Under the pieces are notes generated by a model, which was given only the letters and a program-made list of their open reading frames with translations, was not told where the DNA came from and searched no databases. Position numbers and translations under genes: made by a program. This document shows positions 1 to 5,298 of a DNA stretch of 5,317 nt, piece by piece (position 1 is the stretch's first letter; each line of letters begins with the position of its first letter). The DNA is from a bacterium (lineage in GTDB: Bacteria > UBA9089 > CG2-30-40-21 > SBAY01), in contig JBFLYA010000256.1 in the NCBI GenBank assembly GCA_040757115.1, positions 1 to 5,317 on the forward strand, read 5' to 3'.

Positions 1-10
1 CACAATCAAT

Positions 11-50
11 TTCTACCTATTTCTATAAATTTCAATCTATTTCTATTATC
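11..50. repeat. 10-bp periodic pyrimidine-rich array
   Basis: Four consecutive 10-bp units begin with TTC at 11, 21, 31 and 41 (TTCTACCTAT, TTCTATAAAT, TTCAATCTAT, TTCTATTATC). The 10-mer CTATTTCTAT occurs exactly at 17-26 and 37-46. The period is close to one helical turn, so the tracts would lie on one face of the DNA. This is seen directly in the sequence. Whether it is a decayed minisatellite or a curved-DNA element upstream of the promoter is not decidable here. The array may extend left beyond the window. Confidence 0.6.
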
Positions 51-93
51 TTATCTCCATATCACTCTTATCTCCTTATCCCCTTTCTTACAC
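51..93 (-). repeat. Left copy of GGAGATAA-unit repeat block
   Basis: Read on the minus strand this is GTGTAAGAAA followed by GGGGATAA, GGAGATAA, a 9-bp GAGTGATAT and GGAGATAA. The plus strand shows TTATCTCC at 51-58 and 68-75 and TTATCCCC at 76-83. The same block, in the same unit order (one leader, two 8-bp units, one 9-bp unit, one 8-bp unit), lies at 4974-5017 in the opposite orientation. The two are therefore diverged copies of one repeat family bracketing the operon. There is no coding potential, and the function is unknown. Confidence 0.7.
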
Positions 94-106
94 TTTTGAT
101 ATATAG

Positions 107-120
107 CCTGAACGGTTACA
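107..120 (+). repeat. 14-bp motif CCTGAACGGTTACA, copy 1
   Basis: CCTGAACGGTTACA recurs with one substitution (CCTGAACGATTACA) at 954-967, before the Hsp70 gene. Both copies are immediately followed by a homopolymeric A/T tract. Copy 1 ends 17 bp before the -35 box, which would place it where an upstream activator could bind. It could equally be a dispersed repeat: its core also resembles the CCTGAAAGGTT hairpins near the right end of the window. Confidence 0.5.
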
Positions 121-165
121 TTTTTTTAAAAAAATGCTTGACAAAATTTATTAATATGCTATTAT
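121..165 (+). promoter_or_regulatory. Sigma70-type promoter with UP-like tract, for the chaperone operon
   Basis: A perfect -35 hexamer TTGACA lies at 138-143. After a 16-bp spacer comes TATTAT at 160-165 (5 of 6 to the -10 consensus), preceded by TG at 157-158, which makes an extended -10. A run of seven T then seven A (121-134) sits directly upstream, where an UP element would be. A start near 172 would give a leader of about 190 nt before the first gene. No CIRCE element (TTAGCACTC and its inverted partner) and no sigma32-like -10 (CCCCAT) were seen, so heat-shock control, if present, is not of those kinds. Confidence 0.8.
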
Positions 166-278
166 ATAATCATAAAGGATTAGGAATTAAATTCCCCTTT
201 CAATTGTAGATAGGAATCAGAAAGAAGAGATATTGCTATATCTTATTGAAAATCAAATGCTTGTGCTAAATTTCGCCT

Positions 279-359
279 TTAAATAGAGGGGAAGTTCCAT
301 TACAATTTCCAATGCTATTTAACCATTCCTTCTAATGGCTAAATAGTTATGAAAGGAAT
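279..359 (+). promoter_or_regulatory. Candidate RNA switch in the operon leader with alternative folds over the SD
   Basis: Fold B is a local hairpin: CTATTTA (315-321) pairs with TAAATAG (340-346). After one A-C mismatch CCATT (323-327) pairs with AATGG (334-338), leaving a 6-nt loop at 328-333 and the ribosome binding site (GAAAGGA, 351-357) free. Fold A uses the same strand differently: TTAAATAG (279-286) pairs perfectly with CTATTTAA (315-322). This releases ATTCCTT (325-331) to pair perfectly with AAGGAAT (353-359), covering the Shine-Dalgarno. The folds exclude each other because both need 315-322 and 325-327. All pairings are read directly from the sequence. A regulatory role is inference, and AT-rich pairing by chance remains possible. 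It matches no riboswitch class I know. Confidence 0.45.
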
Positions 360-362
360 ATA

Positions 363-896
363 ATGTGGTCTAAGATAAAACGATTCTTTTTTACAGGAAG
401 TATTAAAGATAAGTTATCCGAGTTATCGAATGACATAAATTATAAGATTGGAAACTCTAAACACGAGATAATAGAAGAAGTAGGGGAGATAAAGAAAGCT
501 CTTCGTAAACAGGGGCTTTTTGTAGAGATGTTCAAAGAAGAGATTCTTGAACGGCTATCAGAAAAGGAATTTACCGAAAGAAAAGAGGATATCGAAAGGT
601 TTATTGATTTATCCGATGCCTTTTTCCATCTACAGGCAACTCTAACAGACAATCTTCCTTTGCAACAAACCTGGCTTGAAGTTATGGCTATTGTTCGGCA
701 AAAGATAGACTCTTTGCTTGAAACGGTTGGGCTGTCAATTGTATGTCAGACAGAGGTAGAATTTAACCCTTCCCTTCATAACGCTGTAGAGAGACTCTCT
801 CAAGATACTTCTCCTCTGCTGGTAGAAAGGGTTATTCAACCGGGCTATTTCTATAAACAGAAACTGATCCGACCAGCAAAGGTTGTGGTTAGATAA
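363..896 (+). CDS. grpE: GrpE-family nucleotide exchange factor (divergent)
   Basis: This is a cytoplasmic co-chaperone expected to release ADP from the Hsp70 encoded next, resetting its cycle. The 177-residue product is close to GrpE length. Residues about 14-85 are charged and helical, as in the long GrpE dimerisation helix. Residues about 86-123 fit the short helices. From about 125 to the end is the beta-wing domain that contacts Hsp70: FNPSLHNAV at 134-142 corresponds to the family's F-D/N-P-x-x-H-x-A-V signature. The end, with PGY at 160-162 and RPAKVVV at 170-176, matches the usual GrpE C-terminus. The N-terminal half is poorly conserved, so this is not a typical housekeeping GrpE. The start is supported by GAAAGGA 5 nt upstream. 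It is the first gene after the promoter, and its SD lies in the possible RNA switch. The stop is followed by a 93-bp gap. Confidence 0.88.
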   Translation: MWSKIKRFFFTGSIKDKLSELSNDINYKIGNSKHEIIEEVGEIKKALRKQGLFVEMFKEEILERLSEKEFTERKEDIERFIDLSDAFFHLQATLTDNLPLQQTWLEVMAIVRQKIDSLLETVGLSIVCQTEVEFNPSLHNAVERLSQDTSPLLVERVIQPGYFYKQKLIRPAKVVVR

Positions 897-911
897 TTTG
901 TAAGTATTCAG

Positions 912-952
912 AGTGTAATATAAGGAAAGAGGTTATTTTTCCTATTTACACT
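912..952 (+). promoter_or_regulatory. Long intergenic hairpin between grpE-like and Hsp70 genes
   Basis: AGTGTAA (912-918) pairs with TTACACT (946-952). After a small internal loop AGGAAA (923-928) pairs with TTTCCT (938-943), extendable by a G-U and an A-U pair to a 5-nt loop. No T tract follows (the next bases are ACCTGAAC), so it is not a standard intrinsic terminator. It may be an mRNA processing or stability element setting the ratio of GrpE to Hsp70, or a weak attenuator. The pairing is seen directly; the role is inferred. Confidence 0.55.
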
Positions 953-953
953 A

Positions 954-967
954 CCTGAACGATTACA
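954..967 (+). repeat. 14-bp motif CCTGAACGATTACA, copy 2
   Basis: It matches 13 of 14 positions of the motif at 107-120. It begins 2 nt after the hairpin ending at 952 and is followed by an A7 run and the Hsp70 ribosome binding site. No convincing -35/-10 pair was found between here and the gene, so it is not clearly part of a second promoter. Confidence 0.5.
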
Positions 968-974
968 AAAAAAC

Positions 975-982
975 AAGGAGGG
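975..982 (+). promoter_or_regulatory. Strong Shine-Dalgarno site of the Hsp70 gene
   Basis: AAGGAGGG, containing the full AGGAGG core, lies 7 nt before the ATG at 990. It decides that start over the internal ATG at 1002 (Met5). It is much stronger than the sites of the other three genes, suggesting that the Hsp70 is made in excess of its exchange factor. Confidence 0.85.
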
Positions 983-989
983 ATATTTT

Positions 990-2708
990 ATGAAAGAACC
1001 AATGTGTGGGATAGATCTGGGGACTACAAATTCTTGCATTGCTTATCTTAAAGACGGGAAATCTGTTCCCATAGAGATTGAAGATGGTCTGGCAATTGTT
1101 CCATCAGTAGTCAGTCTTGATGAAGCAACAGGCCATATATTCGTTGGAAAACAAGCCAAAAATAGACTTATGGCATTTCCGGGAGCTACAGTCAGGTCAA
1201 TAAAGCGTCAGATGGGAAAGGAGATAAAGGTATCCATTGGCGCAAAATCCTTTTCCCCTGAAGAAATATCTTCTTTTATCCTTAAATACTTAGTTGATAA
1301 GGCATCTGCTAAACTTGGCCAGGATATTAAAAAGGTAGTAATTACGGTGCCGGCATATTTTAATGATGCCCAGCGTCGTGCAACTATATCTGCTGGAGAA
1401 TTAGCAGGGCTTGAGGTACTGAGGATAATTAATGAACCTACCGCCGCCTCCCTTGTTTATGACTATGTATCCTTTATTGAAAAGGTAGAAAGCCCATATA
1501 TCATGGTCTATGACCTTGGTGGTGGCACATTCGATGTCTCCATCCTTGAGATAAAAGGAGAAATTAAGGAAGTGCTTGCATCTTGTGGAGATACTGCTCT
1601 GGGTGGGGATGACTTTGATGAAAGGTTGGTAGCCTACTTTCTCGCTCAGATAAGGAGAAAAACCGGGCTTGAACTATCGGATACCAACCTCCCCTGGCAT
1701 ATCAGGTTGAAGGAAATAGCAGAAAAAACCAAAATCGCATTATCGGATAGCCCTTATGTCACTGTTCAGGAGGTAGCTGTAGCAATTGTCAATGGAGAAC
1801 CTGTAAATCTCGATATTGAGGTGAGCCGTAAGGAATATGAAGAGATGATAAGTGACCTTGTTGATAAAACGATTGTAAAGGTCAATGAGGCAATAAGTGA
1901 GGCACACCTTTCAATTGATGCTATTGGAGAGGTTTTACTTGTTGGTGGAGCGACTCGAACTCCGCTTATCCAGGAAAGATTGTCCGAAATATTTAAGAGA
2001 CCAATCTATCACTCTGTTGACCCTGACCTTTGCGTGGGATTAGGTGCGGCTGTCCAGAACGGCCTTATAGCAGGAGAAGATGTCGGTCATATCCTCCTCG
2101 ATGTTACAGCCCATTCTTTAGGGGTAAAGACGGCGGATGATTTTTGTGAGACAACGGGAGAAGCGAACTATTTTTCCACTATCATCCGTAGAAATACCAA
2201 AATACCCGTCAGGAAGTCTGATGTCTATTTTACCATGGTTGACGAACAGGAAGTTGTAAGGGTAGAGGTATATCAGGGTGAAAGCCAGTCATGTAAAGAA
2301 AACTCTCGGGTAGGGAAATTTATCTTCGAACTCAAGCCTGCACCTGCTGATTCACCAGTAATTACAGAATTTGCTTATGACAAAGAAGGTCTTGTGCATA
2401 TAACTGTGGAACAAAAAGGCTACAATAATAAGAAAACAGTCACGCTGAATGTCCGTAGTAAAGAGATAGTTGACAGACAGGGAAAAGAAGAAAAGCAAGA
2501 AATACTGAATTATATATTACAAAAGGCTCGAAGACTAATGAAAGATGAAAAATTGCCTGCTAACTTAAGAAAGGAGATTGAACTTCTGGGGAATGATTAT
2601 GAAGATGCACTTAGAAGCGGTGGCGATAAAATGATAGATGACCTGGAAGATAACCTTCTGAATAAAATAGAAAAGGCTGAAGAAAGGCTTACTGAAGATA
2701 ATGAATAA
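990..2708 (+). CDS. dnaK: Hsp70 family chaperone, HscC-like short DnaK
   Basis: This is an ATP-driven cytoplasmic chaperone that binds and releases unfolded segments. The nucleotide-binding domain (residues about 5-363) shows the phosphate-1 loop GIDLGTTNS (7-15), Lys72 in SIKRQMG at the place of the catalytic lysine, VPAYFNDAQRR (120-130), INEPTAA (147-153), phosphate-2 DLGGGTFDVS (175-184) and the adenosine motif LLVGGATRTPL (316-326). The linker ILLDV (368-372) and J-docking positions Arg145, Asn148, Thr151 and Asp371 are kept. The beta substrate domain covers about 372-500. The alpha lid is short, and the C-terminus lacks the acidic EEV-type tail. At 572 residues it is well below the roughly 640 of housekeeping DnaK and near E. 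coli HscC (about 556). DVTAHSLGV and VEVYQGES also resemble HscC, from memory of that family. It overlaps the next gene by 8 nt. Confidence 0.95.
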   Translation: MKEPMCGIDLGTTNSCIAYLKDGKSVPIEIEDGLAIVPSVVSLDEATGHIFVGKQAKNRLMAFPGATVRSIKRQMGKEIKVSIGAKSFSPEEISSFILKYLVDKASAKLGQDIKKVVITVPAYFNDAQRRATISAGELAGLEVLRIINEPTAASLVYDYVSFIEKVESPYIMVYDLGGGTFDVSILEIKGEIKEVLASCGDTALGGDDFDERLVAYFLAQIRRKTGLELSDTNLPWHIRLKEIAEKTKIALSDSPYVTVQEVAVAIVNGEPVNLDIEVSRKEYEEMISDLVDKTIVKVNEAISEAHLSIDAIGEVLLVGGATRTPLIQERLSEIFKRPIYHSVDPDLCVGLGAAVQNGLIAGEDVGHILLDVTAHSLGVKTADDFCETTGEANYFSTIIRRNTKIPVRKSDVYFTMVDEQEVVRVEVYQGESQSCKENSRVGKFIFELKPAPADSPVITEFAYDKEGLVHITVEQKGYNNKKTVTLNVRSKEIVDRQGKEEKQEILNYILQKARRLMKDEKLPANLRKEIELLGNDYEDALRSGGDKMIDDLEDNLLNKIEKAEERLTEDNE

Positions 2709-4638
2709 AGGACAACGAAGACGGTTACAAAAGGAAAGGGGAAAACTTCTCTCATCAGGACATTACTGGGAGTGGCTTCAGTCTCTGGAGAAAACAGGTT
2801 ACCGTGAGTTTCTTCCTAAAGAGTGGAAAGAGGTATGGAGTATGCTGGCCAGGCGAGCAGTGCGTCTCCCTGCCAGTCTAAACGAATTCTTCAAGAATAT
2901 TCAGAGAATCAGCCGTTATCCTGAGCTGATGGAGATTAAATTCCTTCTCCTGTTGAAGGATTTTATCGAAAAGGATATATCAGCAGATGCATTCTCCCAG
3001 ATAAAAGGGCTCCCTTTTCCTGCAGAAGAAATCCGCAAAAAAGTAATCACCTGGAACGACCGCCTTTTTGAAGAAAAGAGATTTAGAGAACTCCTGACTA
3101 CCTTTGTAAGCCAACCAGATAAAGTGACAAAGGAGCACTTTTCAAAACTTGCCGCATTGACAGAAAAAACCTTATTATATTCGCCCATTCAAAGGCTTTC
3201 AGAATTCGTAGGGGAAAAGGGTGTATCAATAAGAAATTTAAGTGTCATTGACTCCCTCTTAAATCAACTCTCCGAAGAGCTCCCGTCTCCCCTTCAGCAA
3301 CTCCTTTTCTGTCCTTATCTATATTACATAAATAATTATCTCCAGGATATTGTAGAACACGGCGACTATATGAGACTGGCAGAGATTGTTTCTGACATTC
3401 CTTTTATCTTTCCTTTGATTACGGGTAAAAAAACAGAAAAGGCATTAGCCAAACTTGCAGAGATTAACCTTGAGACAATGGATGATACCTTTCTATCACG
3501 GAAAGTATTGGAGGCGACATTAGAAGAGAAAGTAACACTTATAGCCAATATGCGACATTTAATAAAGGATGAATATTTGGAAGAGAAATATTTACCTTAC
3601 CTGAGGACACTTTACCAGGGGCTTTTGAGGGATATAGTTAAAAAGAAGCCATCTCTCTCTGAACGGGAACGGAGAGAACTCCCAAAGATTATGGGGCGTA
3701 TCCTGCAGAACGATATCCATTTCTTGTATAGAACCACAAATGAATTGACTGACATCCTGAGTTTAATTAGCAAAAGTGGCTGTTTAGATACAAGACTTGC
3801 CCTTCTCTCACTTATCTCTGCTGAAATGAATAGGGACAAAAACCTCAAACAAGAGGCAGAATCTGTTCTAAAAGGGGTGTCCAATATAACTAAGGAAGAT
3901 ATCAGGTGGCTTTTTGAAAAAAGCCCTGCACCTATCTACCCCTATGTCAGCACATTAAAACCATTGATTGAACTTTATGGAAAGGAAGAGGCTATTACGA
4001 AAGAGATTCATGCCCATCTTTTTTCTTTGATTCAAAAGTCTCTTTTCAGGAGTTCTGCAATAAAAGAGTCTCAAAGACTTCTTCCCTCCTTTCTAACCAG
4101 AGATGAGTTATATGAGCTCAAGGAGGAATTCTCCGTCCTGAGAGAAGAATTTTTGCTTCTTAAAGGATATCCGCAATTTTTACTGTTGTCAGAGTATCTC
4201 TCTTGTTTTCCAGACAATTTTTTTACAGGGGAGGGATACTACAAATATCTCAATCTTGTTTATAGTAAAAAAGGGATTATCGGCATAATTGATATATATG
4301 AAGATATTTCAAGGGTATCGATGGAGACAAAAGATGTCGGTTTCCCACCTTTTTCCTCTGTATCACATATCGTAGATTCACAACACATGATTTGCAACAG
4401 CGTTTTAAAGGAGCATATATCAGACCTGAATACAGTTAAACTGGAAGAACTTCAAAGGATTTATAACATTATTAATTCTATGGAAAAAGTTAACAGTGAT
4501 TTATTGATACGATTCAATAATGTGCTGAATTATCGGTATAACAAGGGAGAGAAAGAGGTTGAAGTGCTGAAAGATGCTGTCTATAATATGTTGAGGCAAT
4601 TAAATAAGAAAGATAAAAAAAGGAAGAAGAAAAGATGA
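2701..4638 (+). CDS. Unknown 645-residue helical protein coupled to Hsp70 and J genes
   Basis: I do not recognise a family. The protein is rich in Leu, Glu and Lys and reads as successive amphipathic helices throughout, like an alpha-solenoid, but I see no regular repeat consensus, signal peptide, membrane segment or catalytic motif. Both ends are strongly basic: residues 3-15 include QRRRLQKERGK, and the last ten are mostly Lys and Arg (KKDKKRKKKR). This could suit binding to nucleic acid, the ribosome or an acidic partner (inference). Aromatic residues cluster near the N-terminus (H21-Y-W-E-W25). The ATG overlaps the Hsp70 stop by 8 nt and has only a weak upstream AAAGG, 13 nt away, so translation probably depends on coupling to the Hsp70. 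Its stop overlaps the J-protein start. Its place between Hsp70 and J protein suggests a dedicated co-chaperone, adaptor or client. Confidence 0.85.
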   Translation: MNKGQRRRLQKERGKLLSSGHYWEWLQSLEKTGYREFLPKEWKEVWSMLARRAVRLPASLNEFFKNIQRISRYPELMEIKFLLLLKDFIEKDISADAFSQIKGLPFPAEEIRKKVITWNDRLFEEKRFRELLTTFVSQPDKVTKEHFSKLAALTEKTLLYSPIQRLSEFVGEKGVSIRNLSVIDSLLNQLSEELPSPLQQLLFCPYLYYINNYLQDIVEHGDYMRLAEIVSDIPFIFPLITGKKTEKALAKLAEINLETMDDTFLSRKVLEATLEEKVTLIANMRHLIKDEYLEEKYLPYLRTLYQGLLRDIVKKKPSLSERERRELPKIMGRILQNDIHFLYRTTNELTDILSLISKSGCLDTRLALLSLISAEMNRDKNLKQEAESVLKGVSNITKEDIRWLFEKSPAPIYPYVSTLKPLIELYGKEEAITKEIHAHLFSLIQKSLFRSSAIKESQRLLPSFLTRDELYELKEEFSVLREEFLLLKGYPQFLLLSEYLSCFPDNFFTGEGYYKYLNLVYSKKGIIGIIDIYEDISRVSMETKDVGFPPFSSVSHIVDSQHMICNSVLKEHISDLNTVKLEELQRIYNIINSMEKVNSDLLIRFNNVLNYRYNKGEKEVEVLKDAVYNMLRQLNKKDKKRKKKR

Positions 4639-4967
4639 CAAAAGAAGAGGCATTAAAGGAACTGGGGTTAGAACCCTCTGCGGCAGGAGAGGAGATAGAG
4701 AAGACATACCATAAGCTTGTCAGACGCTATCCGCCGGAGTTTCATCCAGACAAATTCAGAAGGATTGATGAGGCATACCGTTTCCTAACATCTTTTTCAG
4801 CTATGCTTGAGCGTCTTTTGTCTTTTCAAACACAGTCGCATACTTTAGATAAGGAATTGTTCGCTTTTAATGTAGAACCGCCTGCCGGTATGATTGAAGA
4901 AGGGATAAAGGAATTAAAGAAGGCGATAAAAATGGCTCACTTATGGAATGTTGTTGATTCTCGATGA
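4635..4967 (+). CDS. Small J-domain protein with displaced HPD motif
   Basis: This is the likely J-protein partner that stimulates the operon's Hsp70 ATPase. Residues 3-54 fit a J domain: helix I EEALKELGL (4-12), helix II EEIEKTYHKLVRRY (19-32) and helix III FRRIDEAYRFL (41-51). The invariant HPD normally follows the Tyr ending helix II. Here that place is PPE (33-35), and an HPD tripeptide comes four residues later (37-39). Residues 55-110 are short, end in a charged helix, and lack the Gly/Phe and zinc-finger regions of DnaJ, so it is a minimal J protein. The ATGA overlap with the previous stop implies coupling. The purine-rich AAGGAAGAAG just upstream serves as SD while encoding the Lys-rich tail of the previous gene. 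From memory, small J-like proteins with YPPE in this place occur beside Hsp70 genes in other bacteria. Confidence 0.85.
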   Translation: MTKEEALKELGLEPSAAGEEIEKTYHKLVRRYPPEFHPDKFRRIDEAYRFLTSFSAMLERLLSFQTQSHTLDKELFAFNVEPPAGMIEEGIKELKKAIKMAHLWNVVDSR

Positions 4968-4973
4968 ATTTTG

Positions 4974-5017
4974 GTGTAAGAAAAGGAGATAAGGAGATAG
5001 GGAGATTATGGAGATTG
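4974..5017 (+). repeat. Right copy of GGAGATAA-unit repeat block
   Basis: GTGTAAGAAAA is followed by GGAGATAA (4985), GGAGATAG (4993), GGAGATTAT (5001) and GGAGATTG (5010). It begins 7 bp after the J gene stop. It aligns unit by unit, including the 9-bp third unit, with the reverse complement of 51-93, so it is an inverted copy of that block. Its transcript could pair weakly with ATCTTC at 5020-5025, but there is no T tract and it does not look like a terminator. Confidence 0.7.
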
Positions 5018-5049
5018 CCATCTTCATCCGTATCTCTCAAATAAAAAAA

Positions 5050-5067
5050 TTCGACCTGTGCGGTTAG
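5050..5067 (+). repeat. Left terminal inverted repeat of the palindromic element
   Basis: TTCGACCTGTGCGGTTAG is the exact reverse complement of 5299-5316. It is preceded by an A7 run and T. The match stops on both sides (5049 and 5068 do not extend it), so the repeat is exactly 18 bp. Confidence 0.9.
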
Positions 5068-5086
5068 AAATTACAAGTAAATTTCC

Positions 5087-5110
5087 TCAAACCTGAAAGG
5101 TTTGATTTTT
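5087..5110 (+). terminator. Hairpin A1 with T5 tract, candidate operon terminator
   Basis: TCAAACCT (5087-5094), loop GAA, AGGTTTGA (5098-5105) form a perfect 8-bp stem followed directly by TTTTT (5106-5110). It is the only structure after the J gene with both a stem and a T tract, so it is the best intrinsic terminator for the operon even though it belongs to the repeat element. The stem is only moderately GC-rich, so it may be leaky. Confidence 0.5.
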
Positions 5111-5116
5111 ACATAA

Positions 5117-5135
5117 CCGTAGATAAAATCTACGG
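5117..5135. repeat. Hairpin B1
   Basis: CCGTAGAT, loop AAA, ATCTACGG: a perfect 8-bp stem with a 3-nt loop. The same stem recurs at 5239-5257 with a different loop (TGC). This suggests that the stem, not the loop, is conserved. Confidence 0.8.
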
Positions 5136-5161
5136 AGAGAAGAAAATCTCCTGCTTACTAC

Positions 5162-5180
5162 TCAACCCTGAAAGGGTTGA
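5162..5180. repeat. Hairpin A2
   Basis: TCAACCCT, loop GAA, AGGGTTGA: a perfect 8-bp stem. It differs from A1 by A-T to C-G changes that keep pairing (compensatory differences on both arms). Confidence 0.8.
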
Positions 5181-5200
5181 ATTCTAACCATGGATTACAT

Positions 5201-5219
5201 TCGACCCTTTCAGGGTCGA
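5201..5219. repeat. Hairpin A2' (inverted type A)
   Basis: TCGACCCT, loop TTC, AGGGTCGA: a perfect 8-bp stem. The loop is the complement of the GAA loops on the left side. Relative to A2, one pair of the stem has changed on both arms (A-T to G-C). G then TTTT follows at 5220-5224. Confidence 0.8.
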
Positions 5220-5238
5220 GTTTTGCGGGCGTTTATTT

Positions 5239-5257
5239 CCGTAGATTGCATCTACGG
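5239..5257. repeat. Hairpin B2
   Basis: CCGTAGAT, loop TGC, ATCTACGG: a perfect 8-bp stem identical to B1 and placed symmetrically to it in the element. Confidence 0.8.
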
Positions 5258-5268
5258 TTATTTAAAAT

Positions 5269-5287
5269 TCGACGCTTTCAGCGTCAA
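5269..5287. repeat. Hairpin A1' (inverted type A)
   Basis: GACGCT (5271-5276), loop TTC, AGCGTC (5280-5285) form a 6-bp stem. A C-A mismatch and one further T-A pair extend it to 5269-5287. It is the mirror counterpart of A1, with compensated stem differences and a single unpaired position. Confidence 0.7.
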
Positions 5288-5298
5288 TAACCTAAAAC

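Noticed and set aside
121-134. T7A7 tract as an intrinsic terminator of an upstream gene
   Set aside because: No GC-rich hairpin precedes it. It fits better as the UP-like tract of the promoter at 138.
183-195. Palindrome GGAATTAAATTCC in the leader
   Set aside because: The stem is only 5-6 AT-rich pairs with a 1-3 nt loop and is not linked to any gene start. Expected by chance in this base composition.
228-243. Hairpin AGATAT-TGCT-ATATCT in the leader
   Set aside because: Six A/T-dominated pairs with no T tract and no overlap with the switch strands. Too weak to call a regulatory element.
255-263. Repeat of AAATGCTTG (also 132-140) as a second promoter
   Set aside because: The second copy continues as TTGTGC and has no -10-like hexamer 16-18 bp downstream.
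191-286. Open frame without ATG running through the leader
   Set aside because: Only ATT or TTG starts without a Shine-Dalgarno site; about 30 codons. The ATG-initiated 9-codon tail is reported separately as a weak finding.
2916-3884. Minus-strand reading frames of 60-90 codons inside the unknown gene, and one inside the grpE-like gene (440-652)
   Set aside because: They lie entirely within strongly supported plus-strand genes, have no ribosome binding sites or recognisable products, and look like shadows.
5117-5287. CRISPR-like array from the regularly spaced 19-nt palindromes
   Set aside because: Repeats are not identical, alternate in type and orientation, have spacers of uneven length, and no cas gene is present. 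A mirror-symmetric repeat element explains them better.
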